This document shows positions 1 to 5,918 of a stretch of 7,114 bases of DNA, piece after piece. A program made the translations under genes and the position numbers. The DNA comes from Bacteroidota bacterium (GTDB lineage Bacteria > Bacteroidota > Kryptoniia > Kryptoniales > JAKASW01). The notes beneath the pieces were generated by a model. The model saw only the letters and a program-made list of their open reading frames with translations. It was not told the origin of the DNA and made no database searches. Each line of letters starts with the position of its first letter. Positions within the stretch are counted from its first letter, which is position 1. Location of the stretch: positions 11,644 to 18,757 of the forward strand of contig JAJYGB010000425.1 of assembly GCA_021785235.1 (NCBI GenBank), given 5' to 3'.

Positions 1-302
1 CCTCTGAGATGGGCTTCATGACTGTCACGAAGGTGACGATGTCGCCGGACCTGAAGCTGGCAAGGATCTACGTCAGCGTCTTCGGAGACACAAAGGTTAA
101 AGACCGGACGCTCTTTCTCCTCAATGAAGCGAAGAAAGACATACGTCATTTCATAGCCGCGAAGGTTAGATTGAAGTTCGCGCCGGAGATCGCTTTCTTC
201 ATAGATGATACGATGGACTATGTGGCAAACATCGAAGCGTTACTGAAGAAAACGCACGAGAACGACAGTCGGGATTCAGGAAGTGGAAATAATGACAAGT
301 GA
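1..302 (+). CDS. rbfA: Ribosome-binding factor A, 3' part (5' end outside window)
   Basis: RbfA is a small KH-fold cold-shock protein that binds the 30S subunit and helps late maturation of the 16S rRNA 5' region. The frame is open to the left edge: TCT and GAG codons precede the ATG at 9, so that ATG is internal and not the start. Visible family signatures are the stretch 'GFMTVTKVTMSPDLKLARIY' near the edge, corresponding to the G-x-x-T-V-x-x-V-x-x-S-x-D-L-x-x-A-x-V-Y strand of RbfA, and later 'LKFAPEIAFFIDDT', matching the R-x-x-P-E-L-x-F-x-x-D-x-S/T segment. About 35-40 N-terminal residues should be missing compared with family members. The gene ends in TGA at 300-302 and overlaps truB by 11 bp. 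infB often lies upstream of rbfA, but this cannot be seen here. Confidence 0.93.
   Translation, partial: SEMGFMTVTKVTMSPDLKLARIYVSVFGDTKVKDRTLFLLNEAKKDIRHFIAAKVRLKFAPEIAFFIDDTMDYVANIEALLKKTHENDSRDSGSGNNDK
278..283 (+). promoter_or_regulatory. Shine-Dalgarno deciding the truB start
   Basis: AGGAAG lies inside the end of rbfA, 8 nt before the ATG at 292. This supports ATG 292 over the in-frame GTG at 283, which would overlap the SD itself. Overlap with the end of rbfA suggests translational coupling. Confidence 0.6.
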
Positions 303-954
303 GGTCGGCAGCATCATCGCGGTCTATAAGCCGAAAGGTATGACTTCTTTCGAAGTCGTCCGCAAAGTTCGTAATGAACTGAAGCTGAAGAAGGTGGGCC
401 ACGCCGGAACACTTGATCCTCTCGCGGAGGGATTACTTATCCTTCTTACGGGAAGCAAAACGAAGTCGATGGAAAGCATCCTCAAGCTTGAAAAGGAATA
501 TCTGGCCACACTGAGACTTGGAGTCACATCAAAGAGTCACGATTTGGAGACGGAGCTTGTCGTACAGGCCCCCGAGGTGGCTTTTCCCGAGGCAAGGATA
601 AAAGAAGTACTCGCAAAATTCACCGGAACTATCGACCAGGTGCCGCCCGATTACTCGGCAGCGTGGGTCGACGGGAAAAGGGCATATCACCTGGCGCGGC
701 GCGGCGTGGAATTTGAGCTGAAGCCGAAGAAGGTGACGATAGCTGAGATCGCGATCGAGACATTCGACTCGCCGCTCCTAAAGCTGCGGGTGGTCTGCTC
801 AAGCGGGACGTACATCAGGAGCCTTGCAAGGGATATCGGCGACGAGCTTGGCTGCGGTTCCGTCCTTATCGAACTCGTGCGGACACGTATCGGTTCGTAC
901 AAAGCCGAGGATGCCGTCGGAATTGAAGATTTGAAAATGAGATTCGCGGCATGA
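292..954 (+). CDS. truB: tRNA pseudouridine(55) synthase TruB
   Basis: Converts U55 in the T-loop of tRNAs to pseudouridine in the cytoplasm. The product is 220 residues from ATG 292. The family fingerprint is clear: 'VYKPKGMTSFEVV' at residues 11-23, 'GHAGTLDPLAEGLL' from residue 36 with the catalytic Asp at D42, a 'DYSAAWVDGKRAYHLARRG' block, and 'CSSGTYIRSLARDIGDELG' followed by 'LVRTRIG'. It ends just after the catalytic domain ('AEDAVGIEDL'), so the extra C-terminal domain of the roughly 314-residue E. coli enzyme is absent. To my knowledge short versions are common in Bacteroidota-type bacteria, so it is probably complete and functional. An in-frame GTG at 283 would add three residues, but the SD favours ATG 292. 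The stop codon overlaps the ribF start as ATGA. Confidence 0.96.
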   Translation: MTSEVGSIIAVYKPKGMTSFEVVRKVRNELKLKKVGHAGTLDPLAEGLLILLTGSKTKSMESILKLEKEYLATLRLGVTSKSHDLETELVVQAPEVAFPEARIKEVLAKFTGTIDQVPPDYSAAWVDGKRAYHLARRGVEFELKPKKVTIAEIAIETFDSPLLKLRVVCSSGTYIRSLARDIGDELGCGSVLIELVRTRIGSYKAEDAVGIEDLKMRFAA

Positions 955-1892
955 TTCGCTACTCACTGGATGATATCACCTTCAGTCCGAAATCTGTCGT
1001 CACCGTCGGTACTTTCGACGGTCTCCATGTCGCTCACAGACGAATACTCGATACGCTCGTGGAGAAGGCCCGGGCGCTCCGCGGCAGAAGCGTCCTGATA
1101 ACCTTTAAACCGCATCCGCAGGAGATTCTTGGCCGGAAGAAAGTAGAACTCCTGACGACCGAGGAAGAACGCGTACAGCTGATCGCCGAAGCAGGGATCG
1201 ACGAGATATGCCTTCTGAAATTCGACCGCGACTTTTCGATGATTACCGCCGAGGACTTCCTCCTCAAACTTATACTTAAGAAAGTCGGGATGCACGAATT
1301 GGTACTTGGCTACAACCACACCTTCGGGCGTGGTGCGGAGGGTACTGTAGAGTTCGCGCGCAGGGTTGGAGAAAGGGCCGGCTTCGGTGTCGATTACATC
1401 GATGCTATCCTTATCGACAACGAAAAGGTTTCCAGCAGTGTGATCAGGGGATCGTTGCGGAACGGCAACCTTCAGCTGGCGAACAAGATGCTTGGTCGGC
1501 CTTATTCGGTCGAAGGATACGTGATCCGTGGGGACCAGAGAGGCAGATTGCTGGGTTATCCGACCGCGAATCTCAAACTGGTCGACGAGCGACTCCTGAT
1601 ACCCTCGTTCGGAGTATACGTCGTGGAAGTGACCGTGGAGGGAAACAAACTGACGGGGCTTGCAAGCCTCGGCGTTCGCCCCACCTTCGAGGACGAGGGC
1701 GTTCCGATCGTTGAAGTGTGGATTGCCGACTTCGACCGGGACATCTACGGAAAACGGATAAAAGTCTCTTTTATCCTCAGGCTGCGCGACGAGATGAAAT
1801 TCGATTCCGCCGAGCAGCTCATAGCGCAGATGGATCAGGACAAGCGCATGATGAACGAGTTTTTGGTTAAAACGATCAACAAACAAAGATAG
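951..1892 (+). CDS. ribF: Bifunctional riboflavin kinase / FAD synthetase
   Basis: Phosphorylates riboflavin to FMN and adenylylates FMN to FAD. It has 313 residues, the normal length for bacterial RibF. The N-terminal nucleotidyltransferase domain shows 'VGTFDGLHVAHRRIL' (residues 19-33; the HxGH box is H26-V-A-H29), 'TFKPHPQEIL' (51-60), 'LVLGYNHTFGRGAEG' (117-131) and 'VSSSVIR' (160-166). The C-terminal riboflavin kinase domain shows 'RGRLLGYPTANL' (197-208, the PTAN nucleotide-binding motif), 'GVRPTF' (241-246), and 'VEVWIADFDRDIYGKRI' with the probable catalytic Glu at E255. The start is fixed by the ATGA overlap with truB. Two family positions vary: Ala replaces Gly inside HxGH, and the usual Asp in the G-x-D-x-x-F-G loop is Asn here. 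Both catalytic-box histidines are kept, so activity is expected. Confidence 0.96.
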   Translation: MIRYSLDDITFSPKSVVTVGTFDGLHVAHRRILDTLVEKARALRGRSVLITFKPHPQEILGRKKVELLTTEEERVQLIAEAGIDEICLLKFDRDFSMITAEDFLLKLILKKVGMHELVLGYNHTFGRGAEGTVEFARRVGERAGFGVDYIDAILIDNEKVSSSVIRGSLRNGNLQLANKMLGRPYSVEGYVIRGDQRGRLLGYPTANLKLVDERLLIPSFGVYVVEVTVEGNKLTGLASLGVRPTFEDEGVPIVEVWIADFDRDIYGKRIKVSFILRLRDEMKFDSAEQLIAQMDQDKRMMNEFLVKTINKQR

Positions 1893-1895
1893 GAG
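1891..1895 (+). promoter_or_regulatory. rpsO Shine-Dalgarno overlapping the ribF stop
   Basis: AGGAG shares its first two bases with the ribF TAG stop and lies 9 nt before the rpsO ATG. A run of six T bases fills the spacer. With only 12 nt between the genes there is no room for a separate rpsO leader, so rpsO is probably read through from ribF. Confidence 0.7.
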
Positions 1896-1904
1896 TTTTT
1901 TGTA

Positions 1905-2174
1905 ATGCCTATAACTAAGGAGCAGAAACAGGAAATTGTGAAGAAGTATGGCAAATCCGGAAATGACTCGGGCAGCCCGGAAGTGCAAATTGCCATTCTT
2001 ACAGAAAGGATTAACGAACTGGGATCCCACTTTGAGACTCACAAAGGGGATAACCACTCACGCACAGGTCTGCTGAGGATGGTCGGAAAACGCCGCAGGC
2101 TACTTGAGTACTTGCAGTCGAAGAACATCGACCGGTACCGAAAAATTGTTGAGGAACTCCACCTCAGAAAGTAA
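1905..2174 (+). CDS. rpsO: 30S ribosomal protein S15
   Basis: Primary-binding protein of the 30S platform; it contacts the 16S rRNA three-way junction and the central domain. It has 89 residues, exactly the usual bacterial size. Recognisable S15 blocks are '[17 protein letters not shown]' (residues 20-36), '[19 protein letters not shown]' (42-60) with the conserved His/Asp/Ser RNA contacts, and 'KRRRLLEYL' (62-70). It sits 12 nt after ribF and 17 nt before pnp, the rpsO-pnp order also known from E. coli. There is no room upstream for the structured leader through which S15 represses its own synthesis in several bacteria, unless that element lies inside ribF. Confidence 0.98.
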   Translation: MPITKEQKQEIVKKYGKSGNDSGSPEVQIAILTERINELGSHFETHKGDNHSRTGLLRMVGKRRRLLEYLQSKNIDRYRKIVEELHLRK

Positions 2175-2191
2175 AAGAAAAAGGACAGAAG

Positions 2192-4357
2192 ATGGAAGGT
2201 TTTATAACTAAAGAAATAGAAATAGGCGGCAGGAAACTCTCACTTGAGACGGGAAAGCTCGCCAAACAGGCCAGCGGTGCTGTCATGGTTCGGTACGCCG
2301 ACACCATGGTGCTGGCGACCGTCGTCGCCTCTGAAGAGGCAAAGGAAGGGATTGATTTCCTTCCGCTATCGGTTGAATACCGCGAGAAGACAGCTTCAGC
2401 CGGAAAAATTCCGGGCGGTTTCATGAAAAGAGAGGGAAGGCCGAACGAGAAGGAAATTCTGTCCGCACGTCTGATCGACAGACCGATTCGTCCGTTGTTC
2501 CCGAAGAAATGGAACTTTGAGACGCAGGTAGTCGCAACCGTATTCTCATTCGACGGCGAGAACGACCCCGATGTGCTCGGGGCGATCGGTGCCTCGGCCG
2601 CATTGGCCGTCTCCGACATACCTTTCGACGGACCAATTGCCGAAGTCAGAGTCGGAAGAGTGGAAGGCCAGTTCGTGGTCAATCCGACGGTCCAGCAGCT
2701 TGACAAGAGCGATATGGATCTGACGGTTGCCGGCACGGACGACTCGATCGTAATGGTCGAGGGCGAATCACATGAGGTTTCGGAATCCGAATTGCTCGGC
2801 GCCCTTGAGTTCGCTCACAAGTATATCAAGGAAATTGTCGCGCTCCAGAAGGAACTTGCGTCCCTCGTCAACAATACGAAGAGGGCTGTTCCAAAGGACG
2901 ATGTGAACGAAGCAATGGTTGCCGAAGTGAAGGCGCTCTCCTTCGACCGCATCCACGATTTGAACAGAAAGATCGTGAAGAAGGCGGAACGCAGCGAACA
3001 GACGAAGAAGATAAGGGAAGACGTACAGCTAGCGCTGGCGGAGAAATACCCCGAGCAGGAAGCAAAGATCTCCGAAATCCTTCACGATATCGATAAAGTC
3101 GATATGCGCCAGATGATATTGAAGGAAGGGCGGCGGCTTGACGGCAGAGGATACAAGGATGTTCGGCCGATAAAGGTCGAAGTCGGACTCCTCCCCAGGA
3201 CGCATGGCTCGGCTCTCTTCACCAGAGGTGAGACGCAGAGTCTTACATCCGTCACGCTCGGAACCAAGATGGACGAACAGATGATCGACGGTCTGCTGCC
3301 AGAGTCCTCAAAGAGATTCATGCTCCATTACAATTTCCCGGGATTCAGCGTCGGCGAAATCGCCAGGATGATGGGACCCGGAAGAAGAGAGATCGGACAC
3401 GGAAACCTTGCCGAGAGGGCATTGAAGAATCTCATCCCCGGCGAGAAGGAATTTCCGTACACGGTCCGCATCGTCTCGGATATACTCGAGTCAAACGGCT
3501 CATCTTCCATGGCGACAGTGTGCGCGGGTTCACTGGCTCTGATGGACGCCGGCGTGCCGCTGGCCAAGTCCGTCGCGGGAATTGCGATGGGACTCATCAA
3601 GGAAGATAGCGACGTCGCAGTTATCACCGACATCCTCGGTAACGAGGATCACCTCGGCGACATGGATTTCAAGGTGGCCGGCACCAGGGACGGGATAACC
3701 GCGTTCCAGATGGACATTAAGATCCGGGGGATTTCTTTCGCTATCATGGAAAGGGCGCTTGCCCAGGCGAAGGAAGGGCGCCAGCATATTCTCGGAATAA
3801 TGGAGCAGGCGATTCCCGAGCCTCGCAAAGAACTTTCACAATACGCTCCAAGGATGACTTCGATAATGATACCCGTCGATATGATCGGGGCGGTTATCGG
3901 ACCCGGCGGAAAGATGATCAAGAGCATTGTCCAGCAAACCGGCGCGGAAGTCAACATCGAAGACGACGGTTCAGTTGTGATTGCGGCTGTCTCGGCCGAA
4001 GCCAGCGACAAGGCCAGGGAGATGATAGAGCGCCTGGTTCAGGTTCCGGAAGTTGGAAAGGTATATCAAGGCACCGTTAAGCGCCTGATGGACTTCGGCG
4101 TATTTGTCGAGTTCCTCCCCGGCAAGGAAGGCCTGCTTCATATCTCGCAAATCGATCACAAGAGAGTCAACAAGGTAGAAGATGTCTTCAAACTCGGCGA
4201 CCAGGTCGAGGTCAAGCTGATGGAAGTTGACGATATGGGCAGGTACAACCTCAGCAGAAAAGTCCTGTTAGAAAACCCGAACCCGGACGCCCACGAAGAG
4301 GAATATCAACCTCAGCACCGGAACTCCGACAGGCAGAGGAGAGGGCCGCGCCGCTAA
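2192..4357 (+). CDS. pnp: Polynucleotide phosphorylase (polyribonucleotide nucleotidyltransferase)
   Basis: Trimeric 3'-5' phosphorolytic exoribonuclease that releases nucleoside diphosphates and can also add tails; a core enzyme of mRNA decay. It has 721 residues, close to the 711 of E. coli. Domain order: first RNase PH-like domain (about 10-225), helical linker domain (about 240-310), second RNase PH-like domain (about 315-545), KH (about 553-612) and S1 (about 620-690). The phosphate-binding 'FTRGETQSL' is at 343-351 and 'GPGRREIGHGNLAERAL' at 395-411. The metal-binding Asp residues in 'ILGNEDHLGDMDFKVAG' are D486 and D492, matching E. coli numbering. The KH GxxG is GPGG at 570-573; the S1 domain contains 'DFGVFVEF' and 'GLLHIS'. 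A basic, low-complexity tail (about 692-721) follows. SD AGGA lies 6 nt before ATG 2192. Confidence 0.98.
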   Translation: MEGFITKEIEIGGRKLSLETGKLAKQASGAVMVRYADTMVLATVVASEEAKEGIDFLPLSVEYREKTASAGKIPGGFMKREGRPNEKEILSARLIDRPIRPLFPKKWNFETQVVATVFSFDGENDPDVLGAIGASAALAVSDIPFDGPIAEVRVGRVEGQFVVNPTVQQLDKSDMDLTVAGTDDSIVMVEGESHEVSESELLGALEFAHKYIKEIVALQKELASLVNNTKRAVPKDDVNEAMVAEVKALSFDRIHDLNRKIVKKAERSEQTKKIREDVQLALAEKYPEQEAKISEILHDIDKVDMRQMILKEGRRLDGRGYKDVRPIKVEVGLLPRTHGSALFTRGETQSLTSVTLGTKMDEQMIDGLLPESSKRFMLHYNFPGFSVGEIARMMGPGRREIGHGNLAERALKNLIPGEKEFPYTVRIVSDILESNGSSSMATVCAGSLALMDAGVPLAKSVAGIAMGLIKEDSDVAVITDILGNEDHLGDMDFKVAGTRDGITAFQMDIKIRGISFAIMERALAQAKEGRQHILGIMEQAIPEPRKELSQYAPRMTSIMIPVDMIGAVIGPGGKMIKSIVQQTGAEVNIEDDGSVVIAAVSAEASDKAREMIERLVQVPEVGKVYQGTVKRLMDFGVFVEFLPGKEGLLHISQIDHKRVNKVEDVFKLGDQVEVKLMEVDDMGRYNLSRKVLLENPNPDAHEEEYQPQHRNSDRQRRGPRR

Positions 4358-4374
4358 GAGCGGTGTTGTTTTTT
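4350..4374 (+). terminator. Weak rho-independent terminator at the end of pnp
   Basis: CCGC (4351-4354) pairs with GCGG (4360-4363) around a 5-nt loop made of the pnp stop codon and GA. A G-U pair (4350/4364) can extend the stem, and TGTTGTTTTTT follows. The stem is only 4-5 bp, so strength is doubtful. A second T-rich run (4383-4398) lies just before the tRNA and could help end the operon transcript. Confidence 0.4.
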
Positions 4375-4403
4375 CGCCCTGGTTTTTTTAATTTTTTTGG
4401 CTT

Positions 4404-4491
4404 GCCGAAGTGGTGAAATTTGGTAGACACACTGTCTTGAGGGGGCAGGGCCCGAAAGGGCGTGCGGGTTCGAGTCCCGCCTTCGGCACCA
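4404..4491 (+). tRNA. tRNA-Leu (anticodon GAG)
   Basis: A class II tRNA, 88 nt including the encoded CCA. Acceptor stem GCCGAAG (4404-4410) pairs perfectly with CTTCGGC (4481-4487). The D stem is GTG/CAC (4413-4415/4428-4430) with GG in the loop. Anticodon stem CTGTC/GGCAG (4432-4436/4444-4448, one G-U) encloses loop TTGAGGG, giving anticodon GAG at 4439-4441, which reads CUU and CUC leucine codons. The long variable arm GCCC-GAAA-GGGC (4450-4461) is typical of tRNA-Leu. The T arm is GCGGG-TTCGAGT-CCCGC (4464-4480). Discriminator A is at 4488 and CCA at 4489-4491. All helices are intact, so it should be functional. It lies about 46 nt after pnp, and no promoter is obvious in the T-rich gap. 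Confidence 0.96.
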
Positions 4492-4695
4492 GAAATTCTT
4501 TGTAAGGTTTAGTGGGGTACCTCGACGGAGGGGAGAGAGTCCATAAGATGCGAGGTTCGAATAGATAGCGTCAACGTGTTCTTGAACCGTAACTAAGGCT
4601 TTAGTAAGACCTTGATGGATCAGGAAATGCTCGATTTTTGCCGATCCTTTCCCGAAATTGAATGGTTGCGCGAATTTGATATCGTAATAGCCAGG

Positions 4696-4714
4696 CCTGC
4701 CGAAAAGCGGCGGG
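4696..4714 (+). other. GC-rich 7-bp hairpin in the leader of the pilin-like genes
   Basis: CCTGCCG (4696-4702) pairs with CGGCGGG (4708-4714), with one T-G wobble, around loop AAAAG. No T-tract follows (the next bases are GGTGAGCT), so it is not an intrinsic terminator. It could be part of a regulatory RNA if transcription starts upstream, but would not be in the mRNA if transcription starts at the sigma-54-like site at 4739. Confidence 0.4.
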
Positions 4715-4738
4715 GGTGAGCTGCGTCATTTGCTTAGA

Positions 4739-4754
4739 TGGGCAGAATTGTGCA
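4739..4754 (+). promoter_or_regulatory. Candidate sigma-54 (-24/-12) promoter
   Basis: TGGGCAGAATTGTGCA has the invariant GG (4740-4741) and GC (4752-4753) separated by exactly 10 nt, with flanking T at the -24 side and T-GC-A at the -12 side. It departs from TGGCAC-N5-TTGCA at several inner positions. A start about 12 nt downstream (near 4765) would give a leader of about 24 nt containing the SD at 4776-4783. Sigma-54 with PilR-type activators controls pilin genes in several bacteria, which fits the downstream genes. No activator site was identified. Confidence 0.35.
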
Positions 4755-4775
4755 GATTTGTACGAGCTTTGTGTT

Positions 4776-4783
4776 AAAGGAGA
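4776..4783 (+). promoter_or_regulatory. Strong Shine-Dalgarno of the first pilin-like gene
   Basis: AAAGGAGA lies 5 nt before ATG 4789, one of the best SD matches in the window. It fixes the start and hence the very short N-terminal leader of the protein. Confidence 0.8.
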
Positions 4784-4788
4784 ACTAA

Positions 4789-5298
4789 ATGGGTACTGGA
4801 CAGACTCTTCTCACCATCGGAGCAGTAATGCTCCTGGGGACGATAATTCTGACGACAAGCAGAAGCCTGGTGGACAATAATGAAGTATTGCTTAAGAACA
4901 ATCTCCAACTGGAAGAAGTGTCCTTGGCAACTTCGGTCATCGAAGAAGCTCAAGAAAAGGCATTCGATGAGACCACTATTCTGCAAACCGATACTTCACT
5001 GAGCCAGCTGACCCCGGACTCGTTACTCGGCCAAGAGAACAACGATCCCACCGATACCAACGACTTCGATGATTATAATGGACTGAATGGAATGGGGCTC
5101 GTCCAGGCTGACACTATGAACACTGGGCTGATCTATTACGATTCGACCAGAGTCTTTTATGTTGCCCTCGGCAATTTAAACGGAATCTCCAGCACCGCGA
5201 CGTGGAACAAGAGGCTGGATGTATGGGTTTGGAGCAAAGACGATCCTGGTGACACAGTTAAGATGTCCACCATTTACTCCTACTGGTGGTTTAGGTGA
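4789..5298 (+). CDS. PilV/GspI-like minor-pilin-type membrane protein (putative)
   Basis: 169 residues. The N-terminus 'MGTGQTLLTIGAVMLLGTII' is a four-residue leader followed by one hydrophobic helix (about 6-22), with the rest presumably outside the membrane. The helix runs into a charged amphipathic stretch (about 28-60) with 'ATSVIEEAQEKAFDE', like the alpha-1 helix and 'A-x-x-x-x-E' region of PilV/GspI pseudopilins. An acidic Asp/Asn-rich loop (85-97) and a strand-rich C-terminal part ending in aromatic 'SYWWF' follow. There are no cysteines. If cut after G4, the mature protein would begin QTLLT and lack the Glu at +5 of canonical type IV pilins. Assignment rests on architecture and on the two neighbours, not on a clear family motif. 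The next gene starts 9 nt downstream. It is probably the first gene of the surface operon. Confidence 0.6.
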   Translation: MGTGQTLLTIGAVMLLGTIILTTSRSLVDNNEVLLKNNLQLEEVSLATSVIEEAQEKAFDETTILQTDTSLSQLTPDSLLGQENNDPTDTNDFDDYNGLNGMGLVQADTMNTGLIYYDSTRVFYVALGNLNGISSTATWNKRLDVWVWSKDDPGDTVKMSTIYSYWWFR

Positions 5299-5307
5299 GG
5301 TGAGAAA

Positions 5308-5910
5308 ATGGGCAGCTCAACTTTAATTGATATAGTCAGCTCCATGCTAATTGGAGGGTTGCTTCTTGTGGTTGCCATCAAGATGGATGCGCAAGCGACG
5401 AAAAACACGTATGACTCGGAGGCGAGCCTGACGGTTCAGCAGAATCTGACTTCCTTGGTTGAGAACATCGAATATGACTTCAGGAAAATCGGGTACTGCA
5501 AGAACCCGAACCTGACCACCGATCCGGCTATGTATATCCTTTACGGCGACTCGGACAGCATAGCCTTCGTAGCCGACCTGAGCAACGTCGGGCAACTCGA
5601 TACGGTCACGTGGTACCTTGGAGGAGCTGTCCCGGGGAGTCCGAATCCTGACATTAGGATGCTCTGCAGAAAAGTTGATAGCGGTCCCACCATGGAGTCG
5701 AATCTCGGGGTCACGGAATTCTCTCTTGCCTACTTTGAGACTTTCGGCCAGGAACTTCCGGGATATGTGGGAGGAGCGCCTGACCCGCCTCAGCTTATTC
5801 AGCTTACAGTCAAGGTCGAACCCACCGCTGCTTATGACACTTCTTACTCAAGCAACTATGCGATTTGGAGACAAACCAGACTCATTTCAAGAAATCTAAG
5901 AGACAGGTAA
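5308..5910 (+). CDS. PilW/GspJ-like minor-pilin-type protein (putative)
   Basis: 200 residues. The N-terminus 'MGSSTLIDIVSSMLIGGLLL' starts almost directly with the hydrophobic helix (about 6-24). The middle resembles PilW/GspJ: a 'QQNLTSLVENIEYDFRKIGYC' helix (the D-x-R-x-x-G-Y pattern), 'DSDSIAFVADLSNVGQLDTV' (the d-x-I-x-F-x-x-D-l strand), 'TWYLGG', a 'RMLCRKV' strand, and 'GVTEFSLAYFETFGQEL', matching 'V-x-x-F-x-x-x-Y-x-d-x-x-G'. Two cysteines only, C64 and C120, both in the exported part, could form a disulfide. In pilus systems such proteins sit in a minor-pilin priming complex at the filament tip. After G2 the acidic residue is Asp at +6, not Glu at +5. SD GAGGTGA (5297-5303) overlaps the previous stop, suggesting coupled translation. 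Confidence 0.65.
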   Translation: MGSSTLIDIVSSMLIGGLLLVVAIKMDAQATKNTYDSEASLTVQQNLTSLVENIEYDFRKIGYCKNPNLTTDPAMYILYGDSDSIAFVADLSNVGQLDTVTWYLGGAVPGSPNPDIRMLCRKVDSGPTMESNLGVTEFSLAYFETFGQELPGYVGGAPDPPQLIQLTVKVEPTAAYDTSYSSNYAIWRQTRLISRNLRDR

Positions 5911-5914
5911 GGTG
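5909..5914 (+). promoter_or_regulatory. Shine-Dalgarno deciding the start of the third pilin-like gene
   Basis: AAGGTG overlaps the TAA stop of the previous gene and lies 4 nt before ATG 5919. It supports that start and translational coupling of the second and third genes. Confidence 0.6.
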
Positions 5915-5918
5915 CCAA

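Larger units (their letters stand above)
4492..4788 (+). other. Intergenic leader region with several inverted repeats, no convincing gene
   Basis: About 300 bp between tRNA-Leu and the first pilin-like gene. Inverted repeats seen by eye: ACCTCG (4519-4524) with CGAGGT (4551-4556); GGTTC (4554-4558) with GAACC (4584-4588); ACTAA/TTAGT (4592-4596/4601-4605); GGATC/GATCC (4617-4621/4643-4647); GGAAA/TTTCC (4623-4627/4648-4652); and the strong hairpin at 4696-4714. The first two pairs overlap and exclude one another, and GGATC/GATCC and GGAAA/TTTCC cross, so they are also unlikely to form together. A possible sigma-70-like promoter is TTGAAT (4658-4663), 16 nt, TATCGT (4680-4685), which is weak. 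The only ORF worth mentioning is 4615-4719 (34 codons, no SD). I recognise no riboswitch or ncRNA family. Confidence 0.45.

Noticed and set aside
963..2057. Antisense open frame of 364 codons covering ribF and part of rpsO
   Set aside because: It lies opposite clearly homologous ribF and rpsO sequence, has no recognisable motif, and is explained by codon bias of the + strand genes.
4404..4491. tRNA-Leu as an integration site of a mobile element
   Set aside because: The tRNA is intact, and no repeat of its 3' end, integrase gene or transposase was found in the window.
4505..4570. tRNA-like traces (a TAGTGGGGTA D-loop-like string and GGTTCGAAT T-loop-like string)
   Set aside because: The flanks of the T-loop-like string do not pair and no acceptor stem can be formed, so it is not a tRNA. 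A decayed tRNA is possible but unsupported.
4615..4719. 34-codon ORF in the leader region with a protein-like composition
   Set aside because: No SD before the ATG, very short, overlaps the hairpin at 4696-4714, and not recognised. It could be a leader peptide, but nothing positive supports this.
4681..4735. c-di-GMP-I (GEMM) riboswitch
   Set aside because: The hairpin and context before pilin-like genes are suggestive, but the conserved GACGCAAAGCC-type segment after P2 and the second helix are missing.
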